From Desertivirga brevis (GTDB taxonomy: Bacteria; Bacteroidota; Bacteroidia; Sphingobacteriales; Sphingobacteriaceae): a DNA stretch of 64,000 nucleotides. The notes below the pieces were generated by a model that ran no database searches, was not told the DNA's origin, and worked only from the letters and a program-made list of their open reading frames with translations. Positions 45,126-54,112 of the stretch are shown piece after piece. The first letter of the stretch is position 1, and every line of letters starts with the position of its first letter. The position numbers were made by a program, and so were the translations under genes. The DNA is taken from the NCBI RefSeq assembly GCF_017355835.1, contig NZ_JAFEWF010000003.1, positions 248,001 to 312,000 of the forward strand. Reading direction: 5' to 3'.

Positions 45126-46493
45126 ATGGACTTCAAAAAATCTAAAAATTTCGCTTTTGCTGTGATGCTGGCTGCATTAGGTTTCGGCTCGTGTAAGGAT
45201 GACAATAATGTCGAGGAAACAATCGTGAAAGGAAATGCAACTATTTCAGGTGAAATAAGAGGATCAAGAACATTAAGTGCTGACACTGTTTATACGTTAA
45301 GTGGTTATGTTCGCGTATTAAGTGGAGGCTCTCTTACTATTCCTGCGGGAACAGTTATTAAGGGGCAAACTTCAACTAAAGCTGCTTTAATCATAGAAAG
45401 AGGTGGAAAGATATTTGCAAATGGTACAGAAGCTAGGCCTGTTGTTTTTACCTCTGAAAAGGCAGTAGGTGAGCGGAAACCAGGTGATTGGGCAGGTATA
45501 ATCATATGTGGAAATTCTAAAGTTAATACTGCGACAGGTACTGCACAATACGAAAGTGGTGTGTTAGGTACAGAAGTAGCAGTTTACGGTGGCGGTGCAA
45601 ATCCAAATCTTGCTGATAATTCAGGGGTTTTTAAGTATGTTAGAATTGAGTTTGCTGGTTATGCTATCCAAACCGATAAGGAAATAAATGGGTTAACTCT
45701 TTGTGGAGTTGGAAGCGGTACAGAGGTACATCACGTTCAAGTATCATATGGTGGCGACGATGCATTTGAGTTTTTTGGTGGAACAGTTAATGCAAAATAT
45801 CTAATTGCTTATAGTAACGTGGATGATGATTTCGATATGGACCAAGGTTATGACGGTAAGTTGCAATATGGAGTTTCAATAAAGGATCCTAATATTTATG
45901 ATGCAGCTGGAACGTCAAGAGGAATCGAGTTAGAAAACAAGGCTGCCGTAGCAAATAATTTTTACTCAAGACCTGTTCTTTCCAACTTTACTTTTATCGG
46001 TCCTGGTGTTGATGGCAATGTAAAGCACGGAGCTACAGTTCACTTAGGTTTGAATAGTAGAATTGTTTTAGCGAACTCAATCTTTGTTGGAGCAAGAACA
46101 AATGGAATTGAAGTTGTAGAAGATGTAGCAGCTTCTTTAAGCGCTAATACTTCATCTGTTTCTAATAATATAGTATTTGGTAATGCTGCTAATTACGCAT
46201 TAAGTGGTACCGTTACTACTTATACTGTTCAAACTTTAACGAACTATTTCGCTGGTAAAAATAATGCTGTTGTAACAAATGTTGCAGGTGCTGGAATTAC
46301 TAGTGCTACTTTAAATAACCCTGTATTAACTCTAACAAGTGGTTCAGTAGCTAATGGTAAAGCTTCCTTCGCTGGAACTGATTTAGCTAGCGGATTTGAC
46401 GTTGTTACCTATGCTGGAGCAATGGGAACTTCAAACTGGGCTCAAGGATGGTCTGATTTCAATTTTAGTAAAACTGCTAGTGGTGGTTATTAA
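45126..46493 (+). CDS. Beta-helix-type lipoprotein
   Basis: The 455-aa protein has a lipoprotein signal ending LGFGSCKDD (Cys at about residue 23). The body has a repetitive, Gly/Val/Asn-rich, right-handed parallel beta-helix character: GGSLTIPAGTVIKGQ, GVFKYVRIEFAGYAIQTDKEINGLTL, GGDDAFEFFGGTVNAKYLIAYSNVDDDFDMDQG. The many Asp/Gly residues suggest metal binding. It follows a TonB receptor and is presumably its surface or periplasmic helper. The C-terminus does not look like a type IX secretion signal. Function unknown. Confidence 0.75.
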   Translation: MDFKKSKNFAFAVMLAALGFGSCKDDNNVEETIVKGNATISGEIRGSRTLSADTVYTLSGYVRVLSGGSLTIPAGTVIKGQTSTKAALIIERGGKIFANGTEARPVVFTSEKAVGERKPGDWAGIIICGNSKVNTATGTAQYESGVLGTEVAVYGGGANPNLADNSGVFKYVRIEFAGYAIQTDKEINGLTLCGVGSGTEVHHVQVSYGGDDAFEFFGGTVNAKYLIAYSNVDDDFDMDQGYDGKLQYGVSIKDPNIYDAAGTSRGIELENKAAVANNFYSRPVLSNFTFIGPGVDGNVKHGATVHLGLNSRIVLANSIFVGARTNGIEVVEDVAASLSANTSSVSNNIVFGNAANYALSGTVTTYTVQTLTNYFAGKNNAVVTNVAGAGITSATLNNPVLTLTSGSVANGKASFAGTDLASGFDVVTYAGAMGTSNWAQGWSDFNFSKTASGGY

Positions 46494-46516
46494 TCCCAAA
46501 CTGGCATAATATAAAT

Positions 46517-46554
46517 AAAAAGAGGCTTTCTCAGATTGAGTTCAGCCTCTTTTT
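46517..46554. terminator. Bidirectional terminator hairpin
   Basis: Stem AAAAGAGGCT with complement ending at 46554 (about 10 bp, plus a small inner CTCA/TGAG pairing), flanked by A-run and T-run. Confidence 0.8.
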
Positions 46555-46600
46555 GTATACAAGGAGTACCTTCAAAAGAATAATTTCATTCTATACTAGC

Positions 46601-47605
46601 TCATATCACATTAACCCACCTGCCACTCTTATTGCTTTCAACGATCGCTTCAATAATCTTCATGTTATTAATTGCGTCATCAAAATCTGTCTCTAATTCT
46701 CTGCCCTCAATAATAGCTTTAGAGAAGGCATCTCCTTGTAAAGTATATTGATTGACCGCCTCAAACACTATTTCTTCAGTTGCCTGACCTGCTTTATGAA
46801 GAAGTATTTTTGCAGGAGCATCGGGAGGTGTGTTAACCGGAATTTCAATTTCTATACTTCCTTTTGTGCCGAGCACGTGGAAGCGTTGGAAGGGGTTTAG
46901 TTGGGTAGAGCAAGTGAATGTTGCAGTAGCATTTCCGAAGTCAAGGATTCCGGAGGCCAAACGATCGGTATGGGTCGACGAATCATATTCTACTACTCCG
47001 AGAACTCTTGAGGGTTCTGAATCCAGGATGTATCGCGACTGAGATATGCAATAACAGCCTATATCCATCAAACCTCCTCCTCCTGCTTCTTTTATATTCC
47101 GGATGTTATTGGGATCCACGTTATAATAGGAGAAAAAAGCCTGGATCGTTTTCACTTCTCCGATAGCCCCTTGCTTCACTAACTCTTTTGCTCTTTTCCA
47201 TTGGGGATGGAAGCGGTACATAAAAGCCTCTGCAAGTTTTAGTTGAGGATATTGAGCCTTAGTGTTTGCAAGTCTTTCTGCTTCTGCTGCCGAAAGCGCA
47301 ATAGGTTTCTCGCACAAAACATGTTTTCCGTACTTTAAGGCTAATTCTGTGTACGGTACATGCATATGATTAGGCAGTGGAATATAAACCGCGTCGATCT
47401 CTTCGTTCAGTAACAGGTCTTCATAGCTACTGTAAACGAGAGGGATATTTAATTTTGCAGCAGCTTCCTGGGCCTTCGCTGCGTCACGTGAAGCTATGGC
47501 TACTATGTCACAGTATTCGCTCTGCTGCATTGCAGGAATAACTTTTTGTAATCCTATTTTTGCAGTACTTAAAATTCCCCATTTAATTTTTTTCATAAAG
47601 ATCAT
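46601..47605 (-). CDS. Gfo/Idh/MocA-family oxidoreductase
   Basis: This NAD(P)-dependent sugar or cyclitol dehydrogenase family is defined by the Rossmann motif IKWGILSTAKIG (about 6-17), the DAVYIPLPNHMHV segment and the conserved EKP in VLCEKPIAL. The 334-aa length is typical. Met1 (47605) and Met4 (47596) are both possible starts. The substrate is unknown, and no sugar genes are adjacent. It is divergent from the acyltransferase gene at 47795. Confidence 0.93.
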   Translation of the reverse strand: MIFMKKIKWGILSTAKIGLQKVIPAMQQSEYCDIVAIASRDAAKAQEAAAKLNIPLVYSSYEDLLLNEEIDAVYIPLPNHMHVPYTELALKYGKHVLCEKPIALSAAEAERLANTKAQYPQLKLAEAFMYRFHPQWKRAKELVKQGAIGEVKTIQAFFSYYNVDPNNIRNIKEAGGGGLMDIGCYCISQSRYILDSEPSRVLGVVEYDSSTHTDRLASGILDFGNATATFTCSTQLNPFQRFHVLGTKGSIEIEIPVNTPPDAPAKILLHKAGQATEEIVFEAVNQYTLQGDAFSKAIIEGRELETDFDDAINNMKIIEAIVESNKSGRWVNVI

Positions 47606-47794
47606 TTTGTGTGAAGATAGCCTTCCTGATTTATCTCATCAACCCATACTTTCAAATCTCTTTTTACAAAAGCATAACACGTGGTTTACACCTCAGCAAT
47701 ATTCTGCCCTTAGATTCGGAGAAGATAGTATGAAGCTGAAAAGCTTAACCTTGATCTTTGAATAATCGTTCTATATCCTGACTCCTAGAAATTA

Positions 47795-49543
47795 ATGAAA
47801 GTTATTACAGAACAAGAATTTGCAAGAGCTACAAAGCTCGATAAAGTGCCTGTTCCAGGTCTTACTTCCTTTTTAATGGAGGTCACAAAAATAAATGAGG
47901 TTAATAGTCTGCTTGCTCAGGTGAAGCATCTTGAGGGACTGGAATTCGTCGATAAAATTTTAGAGATACTTAATATCGAACTGGACTTTAACAAGAATGA
48001 ATTAAAGAATATCCCCTTGTCGGGTGCTTTTGTTGCCATTGCAAATCATCCTTACGGTGGACTTGAAGGTCTTATTTTATTAAAATTGCTTGGAGCTGTT
48101 CGTCCTGAAACAAGGCTCATGGCCAACTTTCTCCTAAACAAGATTGAGAATATCAGGAAGCAGCTGATTGCTGTAAATCCTTTTGAAAATATTGAGAATG
48201 GTACCAGTATAAGTGGTATTAAATTTTCGCTTACCATGTTGAGGGCCGGCGTTCCTTTGGCAATTTTTCCTGCAGGTGAGGTATCTGCCTTTCAAAGAGA
48301 GGTTCAGCAGGTAACTGATAAACAATGGCATCCGGTGGTGGGAAAGTTGGTAGCCAAGGCTGATGTTCCTGTGTTGCCGGTTTACTTTCATGGAGGGAAC
48401 GGAATTCTGTTCAATCTTCTGGGAATGATCCATCCAATGCTTAGAACAGCAAAGCTTCCCTCTGAACTTTTTAATAAGAAAGGGCATGTAGTGAAGGTGC
48501 GAATTGGGAAGCTTGTATCTAAAGAGGAAATTAATGATTTCAGTAGTCCCACCAAACTGCTGAGTTATTTGAGAGCGAGGACCTATGTTTTAGGTGCAGG
48601 CTTAGAAAATCAGAAGAAGATCCTGAATGATAGTCAGTTATTCAAGATAAAGAAGCGTGTGGACGATATTATTAGTCCCGTCCCTGCCCCTCTGCTAGAA
48701 AAGGAAGTAGGATCTATATCTGAAACTTTAAAGGTTTGTGAGGAAAAGAACTATGAAGTTTTCATTGCCCCGTCAGACAAAATTCCAAATATTCTAAGGG
48801 AAATTGGTCGTCTGAGAGAAGTAACTTTCAGAGAGATTGGAGAGGGCACGAATAAGTCGATCGACGTTGACCGGTACGATATCTATTATAATCACTTATT
48901 TATTTGGGATAAGAATGCCCGCCTGATCGTAGGAGCATATCGTATTGGAAAAGGTGATGAGATTTTCTATAGCTACGGTAAAAAGGGCTTTTATCTGGCT
49001 GAGTTATTTAAGGTTGATAAGGAGTTCAATCCAATTTTGAAAGAGAGTTTGGAGCTGGGGCGGTCGTGGGTACGAAAAGAATATCAGCAGAAGCCTCTTC
49101 CTTTGTTCCTGCTGTGGAAGGGGATTATGGGGTATTTGTTAAAACATCCTCAGTATAGGTATCTAATAGGTCCGGTAAGTATAAGCAATAGCTTCTCTAA
49201 GTTTTCAAAGTCGCTTATGGTGAATTACATACTTGATCATCATTTTGATAATCAATTAGCCAGGTACGTTAAACCAAGGAAGAAGTTCAAGGTTGATTTT
49301 TCTAAGATTAACGGAAGCTTGCTTTTAGAGAATAAAAGATCTTTAAAGGATGTAGATGCACTGATAACCGACCTTGAGCAGGCTAATCGTAAAATGCCTG
49401 TTTTATTACGTCAATACATTGGTTTGAATGCAAAGATTATCTGTTTTAATATTGATCCAAAATTTTCTGACAGTCTTGATGGATTTTTAGTTTTGAATCT
49501 TGATAAGGTCCCTAAGGAAATGTTAAACAAGCTAGATAGTTAG
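47795..49543 (+). CDS. olsF: OlsF-type bifunctional acyltransferase (amino-acid lipid synthesis)
   Basis: The 582-aa protein has a PlsC-like O-acyltransferase half (about 70-270: FVAIANHPYGGLEGLILLKLLG, then FPAGEVSAF and VPVLPVYFHGGN). A GNAT-like N-acyltransferase half follows (about 325-500: REVTFREIGEGTNKSIDVDRYDIYYNHLFIWD, ELFKVDKEFNPILKESLELGRSWV). This order (O- then N-acyltransferase) is that of OlsF from Serratia and Flavobacterium, which makes ornithine lipids. The acyltransferase His motif is NHPxGGxE, with His and Glu separated by five residues. Other Bacteroidota relatives make glycine lipids, so the amino acid used here is not certain. Confidence 0.8.
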   Translation: MKVITEQEFARATKLDKVPVPGLTSFLMEVTKINEVNSLLAQVKHLEGLEFVDKILEILNIELDFNKNELKNIPLSGAFVAIANHPYGGLEGLILLKLLGAVRPETRLMANFLLNKIENIRKQLIAVNPFENIENGTSISGIKFSLTMLRAGVPLAIFPAGEVSAFQREVQQVTDKQWHPVVGKLVAKADVPVLPVYFHGGNGILFNLLGMIHPMLRTAKLPSELFNKKGHVVKVRIGKLVSKEEINDFSSPTKLLSYLRARTYVLGAGLENQKKILNDSQLFKIKKRVDDIISPVPAPLLEKEVGSISETLKVCEEKNYEVFIAPSDKIPNILREIGRLREVTFREIGEGTNKSIDVDRYDIYYNHLFIWDKNARLIVGAYRIGKGDEIFYSYGKKGFYLAELFKVDKEFNPILKESLELGRSWVRKEYQQKPLPLFLLWKGIMGYLLKHPQYRYLIGPVSISNSFSKFSKSLMVNYILDHHFDNQLARYVKPRKKFKVDFSKINGSLLLENKRSLKDVDALITDLEQANRKMPVLLRQYIGLNAKIICFNIDPKFSDSLDGFLVLNLDKVPKEMLNKLDS

Positions 49544-49572
49544 GTTTAGCTTTTATGGATGTTTATAAAGAA

Positions 49573-49605
49573 AAGAGCTGTGGTTTGGCCCACCAGCTCT
49601 TCTTT
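49573..49605. terminator. Bidirectional terminator hairpin
   Basis: 8-bp stem AAGAGCTG (49573-49580) with 49594-49601 followed by TCTTTT, between convergent genes ending at 49543 and 49615. Confidence 0.75.
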
Positions 49606-49614
49606 TAATATGCG

Positions 49615-50025
49615 TTACAGGCTTGTAACGGCTTGCTCTTCTACCGGTGCAATCTCTTCTACCGGTTTTTCAACTGCTTTAACTGGCGCAACAGTAGCCG
49701 GCTTTCTTCTAACAACGGGTCTTTTTACTACTGGTTTTGCTGCCGGTTTTTCTGTCGCAGGTGCTATTTCAACTTTTGGTTTGGCAACAGCAGGTTTAAC
49801 TTCGGGTTCCTTTGCTGGAGCTTCTTTCTTAAGGAGTGCACTAATGTCGATCTTCTCTGAAAATCTCTCAGATAATTGTTTGCTTACCTTATTGATAGCT
49901 TTGCGGGTCTTTTTTGAATCTAAGTCGAAATTAGCAGCAATTTCTCCAATAACATTTTTAAGTTTTGTTTCTAATTCTTTTTTTACGGCTCTACGTACTT
50001 TTTGTGCTATTTTTTTCTTTTTCAT
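49615..50025 (-). CDS. Lys/Pro/Ala-rich basic protein, histone H1-like tail
   Basis: A 136-aa protein starting MKKKKIAQKVRRAVKKELETKLKNV. The upstream in-frame ATG at 50046 is possible but less likely. The first 70 residues are a helical, charged domain (NVIGEIAANFDLDSKKTRKAINKVSKQLSERF). The rest is low-complexity, rich in Lys, Pro, Ala and Val (EAPAKEPEVKPAVAKPKVE, KPVVKRPVVRRKPATV). Such composition recalls histone H1-like or nucleoid-associated proteins and other disordered tails. No enzyme motif is visible. A role in DNA binding is a guess from composition. Confidence 0.65.
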   Translation of the reverse strand: MKKKKIAQKVRRAVKKELETKLKNVIGEIAANFDLDSKKTRKAINKVSKQLSERFSEKIDISALLKKEAPAKEPEVKPAVAKPKVEIAPATEKPAAKPVVKRPVVRRKPATVAPVKAVEKPVEEIAPVEEQAVTSL

Positions 50026-50046
50026 TGCGATTTGATTTAACTTCAA

Positions 50047-50313
50047 ATTAACACAATATTTTTATTAGGTTAATATTATCTTTATGTTAAGTGTCTGAAG
50101 CGGTGTTAAGAAGCGGCGCTAATTTTCTTTTTAATGGAAGATCTCATTTTTCAGGGTGTGAACGCTTCTTAATTCCATTGCTTTGGGTTCTCAAGTATAT
50201 ATGACACAATAAGGCCAATGCACTCATCTAATAACGACTTGTTTAGAAAGACTGGTTTATACTTCCTTCAATTTTATATATTTGGTCACGAATAACTGGT
50301 TTCCCTAATAATA
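50047..50313. other. Intergenic spacer upstream of the DeoR-type regulator
   Basis: 267 nt between the divergent basic-protein gene and the regulator. It has no TGCG/T-tract repeat of the kind found at the other promoters of this locus, and no clear consensus promoter. Nothing else seen. Confidence 0.5.
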
Positions 50314-51057
50314 ATGTTAAAAGAAGAGCGTCAGGCCTATATCATCAAGCAAATAAATTTACACAATAAAGTATTGTCTTCTGATCTCAGTACTGAATTG
50401 AATGTTTCTGAAGATACCGTCCGTCGCGATTTGAACGAGCTGGCTGAATCCGGAAAAATCATTAAGGTTTACGGAGGAGCATTGTCTAAGTCGTTCCATT
50501 ATCCTTTTACAGAGAAGGAAACTTACGCAAAAGACTCTAAAAAGGAAATTGCCAAGAAAGCATTGTCTCTTATCACGGATGAGATGGTTCTGTTAGTAGG
50601 TGGCGGTACTACAATGATTGAGATTGCTCGGATGATTCCTAAGAACCTGCGCGCAACATTTTTCACTGTTAGCCCTTTGGTTGCTCTAGAGCTTGTGGAA
50701 AACTCTAATATTAATGTTATTCTGCTTGGTGGCCAGCTTTCACCCAACGCCCACATCTCTGTTGGGTCTATGGTTGTAAATCAGCTTTCCGAGATTCATG
50801 TTGATCTTTGTTTTTTAGGTACCAACGGTCTGTCTCTTGAAGCGGGAATTTCGGATTCAGACATGGAGGTAGTTCAAGTTAAGAAGGCTATGCTGAAAGC
50901 TGCAAAAAGAACAGCTGTAGTAAGTATTGCTGAGAAGCTGGATTCTGTTCAAAAAATGAAGGTCTGCAACCTTAATGCTATAAATTATCTTGTAACAGAT
51001 CTTGATCCTTCAGATCCGGCTTTGCAAGGGTATTCTAAGTATGTGGAGCTGTTGTAA
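50314..51057 (+). CDS. DeoR/GlpR-family transcriptional regulator
   Basis: The 247-aa protein has an N-terminal helix-turn-helix (RQAYIIKQINLHNKVLSSDLSTELNVSEDTVRRDLNELAESGKIIKVYGGALS, about 6-59) that is diagnostic for the DeoR family. A sugar-phosphate-binding domain follows (VLLVGGGTTMIEIARMIPKNLRATFFTVSPLVALEL, FLGTNGLSLEAGISDSDMEVVQVKKAM). Members respond to sugar phosphates and usually repress. Its stop lies 3 nt before the stop of the DUF5009 gene (convergent). It begins a run of peptidoglycan/aminosugar genes whose promoters carry a shared motif, so it is the best candidate local regulator. Confidence 0.93.
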   Translation: MLKEERQAYIIKQINLHNKVLSSDLSTELNVSEDTVRRDLNELAESGKIIKVYGGALSKSFHYPFTEKETYAKDSKKEIAKKALSLITDEMVLLVGGGTTMIEIARMIPKNLRATFFTVSPLVALELVENSNINVILLGGQLSPNAHISVGSMVVNQLSEIHVDLCFLGTNGLSLEAGISDSDMEVVQVKKAMLKAAKRTAVVSIAEKLDSVQKMKVCNLNAINYLVTDLDPSDPALQGYSKYVELL

Positions 51058-51060
51058 GCC

Positions 51061-52173
51061 TTATACTTTAATTATAATATTTCTTTTATACATAATCCAC
51101 AAAATTAGGAACCATACAGAGACAAAGCAGATGGCCCAGGCTAAAGAGGCATTTAATTCAGTGAAGTAGGGTCTGAAATAGGATTCGTACAGGAAGGTTT
51201 TTAAGGCCACATCTTCATTTCCGCTTGATATTTTAATTGTATTCATGCTTTTGGCGATGATTCCGCTGAGGAAGAAAACGGTGATAGCATTTACACCAAA
51301 GGCGACAAATGGGGCGGTAAGTTTTTTCTTTTCCTTAACATCTATCATCCAGTAAAGTATTCCGAACGCTACAGCGGCCAGGCCTCCCGCATAAAGTACG
51401 TAGGAGCTTGTCCAAAGAGATTTATTTATGGGAAACATTGGATCCCAAACCAGAGCGAGAAGTACGGCTATGGCTCCAGCGCTAATTATGCCGAGAAGAT
51501 TAGTTTCTGTAGAATAGTTTTTGCGAAGTAGCCATTGAGCTGTGAGAACCCCAGCAAGGCAAGTGCTTATTGCTGGGATTGTGCTTAAGATACCTTCCGG
51601 ATCCCATGTTTTGCTTGACTTCCAGAGATGAGCTTCCGTTATGAGTGTTCTGTCTATCCAAGCTCCCAGATTAGTTTCAGGTTCAAGGTTGGGATGACCT
51701 ACTCCCGGAACTGGAATTATAGTCATTATCATCCAGTAGAATATAAGTAGTGAGCCAAATATCCAGCCTTGTGTTTTAAACTTTGTTTTCAAAAAGATTA
51801 TAGAGCTGATCAAGAATACTACTGCTATACGCTGAAGGACACCCGGTATTCTCACTGTCGCAAACTCAAAGTCTGGAAATAGTGCGAGCAACAATCCGAG
51901 TAGGAAGAGGATCGCCGCCCGCTTAGAGATTTTTCCCATCAGGGTTCCAAGCTGTTCTGTTGCTGACTTCTTGTTCTGAAGGGAAAATACGATCGATACC
52001 CCCACTATAAATATGAAAAAGGGGAATATTAAATCTGTAGGCGTACAGCCATTCCAAGGGGCGTGTTCTAATGGAGGATAGATATGTCCCCAACTGCCAG
52101 GATTATTTACAAGGATCATCGCAGCTACGGTTGCTCCGCGAAACACATCAAGGGAAAGTACGCGTTTTTTCAT
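51061..52173 (-). CDS. DUF5009 / NagX-like membrane acyltransferase
   Basis: The 370-aa polytopic protein (about ten hydrophobic segments) starts MKKRVLSLDVFRGATVAAMILVNNPGSWGHIYPPLEHAPW and continues with NGCTPTDLIFPFFIFIVGVSIVFSL. These are the marks of the DUF5009/HGSNAT-like (NagX) family, linked to N-acetylglucosamine metabolism in comparative studies and related to heparan-alpha-glucosaminide N-acetyltransferase. It probably acetylates or otherwise handles an amino sugar across the inner membrane. It is divergent from the DUF1343 gene across a 410-nt regulatory region. Confidence 0.82.
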   Translation of the reverse strand: MKKRVLSLDVFRGATVAAMILVNNPGSWGHIYPPLEHAPWNGCTPTDLIFPFFIFIVGVSIVFSLQNKKSATEQLGTLMGKISKRAAILFLLGLLLALFPDFEFATVRIPGVLQRIAVVFLISSIIFLKTKFKTQGWIFGSLLIFYWMIMTIIPVPGVGHPNLEPETNLGAWIDRTLITEAHLWKSSKTWDPEGILSTIPAISTCLAGVLTAQWLLRKNYSTETNLLGIISAGAIAVLLALVWDPMFPINKSLWTSSYVLYAGGLAAVAFGILYWMIDVKEKKKLTAPFVAFGVNAITVFFLSGIIAKSMNTIKISSGNEDVALKTFLYESYFRPYFTELNASLAWAICFVSVWFLILWIMYKRNIIIKV

Positions 52174-52583
52174 ATAAAATATATGCTTGTTGATTTAATT
52201 ATTAGTCTTCCTATTACGGATGCTACCCTCCGGGTTGTTTGTTAGTTTTCTGTTGAAATACGCACAAATGTGCATTCAAGTGACCTAATATAAGTATTTC
52301 GCGCTTATTTTTCCTGTTTGTGCGTTTTGGATAAAAAAATATTGCGTCTTCTTGCGTTTTTTGAAAATCTTTTTTAAGTTTGATTTATACATAAGCTAAC
52401 TAACCAAATTATAAAAACCTAGTCATTACTGATGCAGCTGGTGCATTAATGATTAACTCTTCTTGATTGAACTATCGCTTGTATGGAATGCATCTTATCC
52501 TGCTTTTGGAAGCGCTTCTCTGAGATCGATTTCGACAAGCTTAGCTATCACGAACTGGTAGAAAATAATTTGTAAATATATTT
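52174..52583. promoter_or_regulatory. 410-bp divergent control region (DUF5009 / DUF1343)
   Basis: It holds TGCG copies at 52321, 52343 and 52353. The last two are a 10-bp direct repeat (TTGCGTCTTC, TTGCGTTTTT) with TTG at 52352-52354 placed 20 bp before a TAAGTTTG box at 52375-52382, so the repeat overlaps the predicted -33. A reverse-orientation TGCGT (as ACGCA) is at 52260-52264, in the inverted repeat GCACA-AA-TGTGC (52262-52273). The rest is A/T-rich; no ORF. Confidence 0.6.
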
Positions 52584-53813
52584 ATGAAAAGAGCTCTGAA
52601 TTATCCGGTGTTATGGTGCATTTTTTTACTTGCCCTTTTTTCTTCTGCAACAGGTTTTGAGAAGGCGACAAAAAGGAATAAACAACCAGCTATTATTACA
52701 GGAGCTGATCAGCTTGATAAGTATCTCACTTATTTAGATGGTAAGCGGGTTGGAATGGTAGTAAACCAGACTTCTATCATCGGGAAAAAGCATAGTGTAG
52801 ACAGCCTAAAAGCGTTAGGCGTAAATATCGTAAAGGTTTTTGGTCCCGAGCACGGTTTCAGAGGAGACGTTGGAGCTGGAGTTAAGGTGAATGACGCTGT
52901 TGATCCTAAAACTGGTATTCCGGTTGTCTCCTTATACGGGAAGACTCAAAAGCCAACGAAGCAGATGCTGGATGATCTGGATCTTGTGGTTTTTGATATA
53001 CAGGACGTAGGAGCAAGGTTTTATACTTACATCATTACTATGCATAGAGTAATGGAAGCTTGTGCGGAGAACGGCAAGGAGCTGCTTATTCTTGACCGGC
53101 CAAATCCTAATGGTTATTTAATCGACGGCCCCATTCTGGATATGAATCTTAAGTCGGGTATTGGCATTCATCCTGTTCCTATTGCCCATGGAATGACAGT
53201 AGGCGAATATGCCCAGATGATTAATGGTGAAGGTTGGCTTGCAAACCGGGTAAAATGCAAGATCACTGTTGTTCCTGTTGCTAATTATTCTCACGACATG
53301 CCCTACAAGTTGCCGGTAAATCCTTCTCCTAATTTAAATACTCAACAGTCAATTCTTCTTTATCCTTCATTGTGTCTGTTCGAAGGTACTGTTATTAGTC
53401 AGGGACGAGGAACCGTGTTTCCGTTTACCGTATTGGGTAATCCAGAATTAAAGGGAAGGTACTCCTTTTCATTTACGCCCAAGAGTATAAAGGGGATGAG
53501 TGAAACTCCATTACATATGGATAAGACTTGCTTTGGTCTTGATTTTAGAACAATTAGCGAAAGAGAGCTTAGGGCGAGCAAGCAAATAAACCTGAAGTGG
53601 TTGAAAGAATTTTATGAAGCATATCCAGGCAAGGAGCGCTTTTTCGATTATAAACAGAGCAAGGAGATGGGCAATTTCGATAAACTGGCAGGGAATGTTG
53701 AATTAAAACAGCAGATTCAGGCAGGATGGTCAGAAAATAAGATCAGAAAGAGCTGGAAAAGAGGACTTGATGAATTTAAACAGATTAGGAAGAAGTATTT
53801 AATCTATTCTTAG
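52584..53813 (+). CDS. namZ: DUF1343 protein, NamZ-type exo-beta-N-acetylmuramidase
   Basis: DUF1343 proteins include NamZ, which removes N-acetylmuramic acid from the non-reducing ends of peptidoglycan fragments (glycoside hydrolase family GH171). The 409-aa protein has a signal peptide (LLALFSSATG) and the family motifs KRVGMVVNQTSIIGKKH, VKVFGPEHGFRG (about 84-95), LDLVVFDIQDVGARFYTYIITM, LLILDRPNPNGYLIDGP and VPIAHGMTVGEYAQMINGE. It is likely periplasmic. It stands in front of a SusC/SusD pair, so its substrate may be imported muropeptides or glycan strands. Confidence 0.9.
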   Translation: MKRALNYPVLWCIFLLALFSSATGFEKATKRNKQPAIITGADQLDKYLTYLDGKRVGMVVNQTSIIGKKHSVDSLKALGVNIVKVFGPEHGFRGDVGAGVKVNDAVDPKTGIPVVSLYGKTQKPTKQMLDDLDLVVFDIQDVGARFYTYIITMHRVMEACAENGKELLILDRPNPNGYLIDGPILDMNLKSGIGIHPVPIAHGMTVGEYAQMINGEGWLANRVKCKITVVPVANYSHDMPYKLPVNPSPNLNTQQSILLYPSLCLFEGTVISQGRGTVFPFTVLGNPELKGRYSFSFTPKSIKGMSETPLHMDKTCFGLDFRTISERELRASKQINLKWLKEFYEAYPGKERFFDYKQSKEMGNFDKLAGNVELKQQIQAGWSENKIRKSWKRGLDEFKQIRKKYLIYS

Positions 53814-54112
53814 GTGTTAATTTTCCAGTATTGCCTGTTTTTTTGTTACTAACTGAGTAAAAGTTTTGTTGTTTGAGTGATAATGATTGAAAAATTAGGT
53901 CCGACAGTCAAATTTCTTGCCTTGTTGCGCCAGTTTCTGCTTTTTTTTGCCTGTATGTGCGTTTTTTTGCGGTTATTTTTTTGAATATTGCATAATGTAA
54001 TGTTATATTTGGTAAAGGCTTGCTGCTTTTAGGTTTTAAAATCGTTTTTATGCCGCTTGTTGCGCTGTTTGTTTAAGATTTAATTCAACTATACACGATC
54101 ATTAATTTAATT
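53814..54112 (+). promoter_or_regulatory. SusC upstream control region with phased TGC repeats
   Basis: TGC occurs at 53938, 53948, 53958 and 53968, exactly 10 bp apart and separated largely by T-tracts; the last two are TGCG. Further TGC copies are at 53918, 53926 and 53989 (near phase). TTTG (53980-53983), a 20-bp spacer and TATATTTG (54004-54011) form a good promoter, so the array sits just upstream of -33. Leader about 95 nt. Confidence 0.65.

Noticed and set aside
45126..46493. Type IX secretion C-terminal signal on the beta-helix lipoprotein
   Set aside because: The C-terminus (NFSKTASGGY) does not show the usual domain pattern, and the protein already has a lipoprotein signal.
49559..50035. 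Long plus-strand reading frame opposite the basic-protein gene
   Set aside because: It runs antisense to the Lys/Pro/Ala-rich gene. Its composition (runs of Thr, Gly and Phe) is what the complement of that repetitive gene would give.
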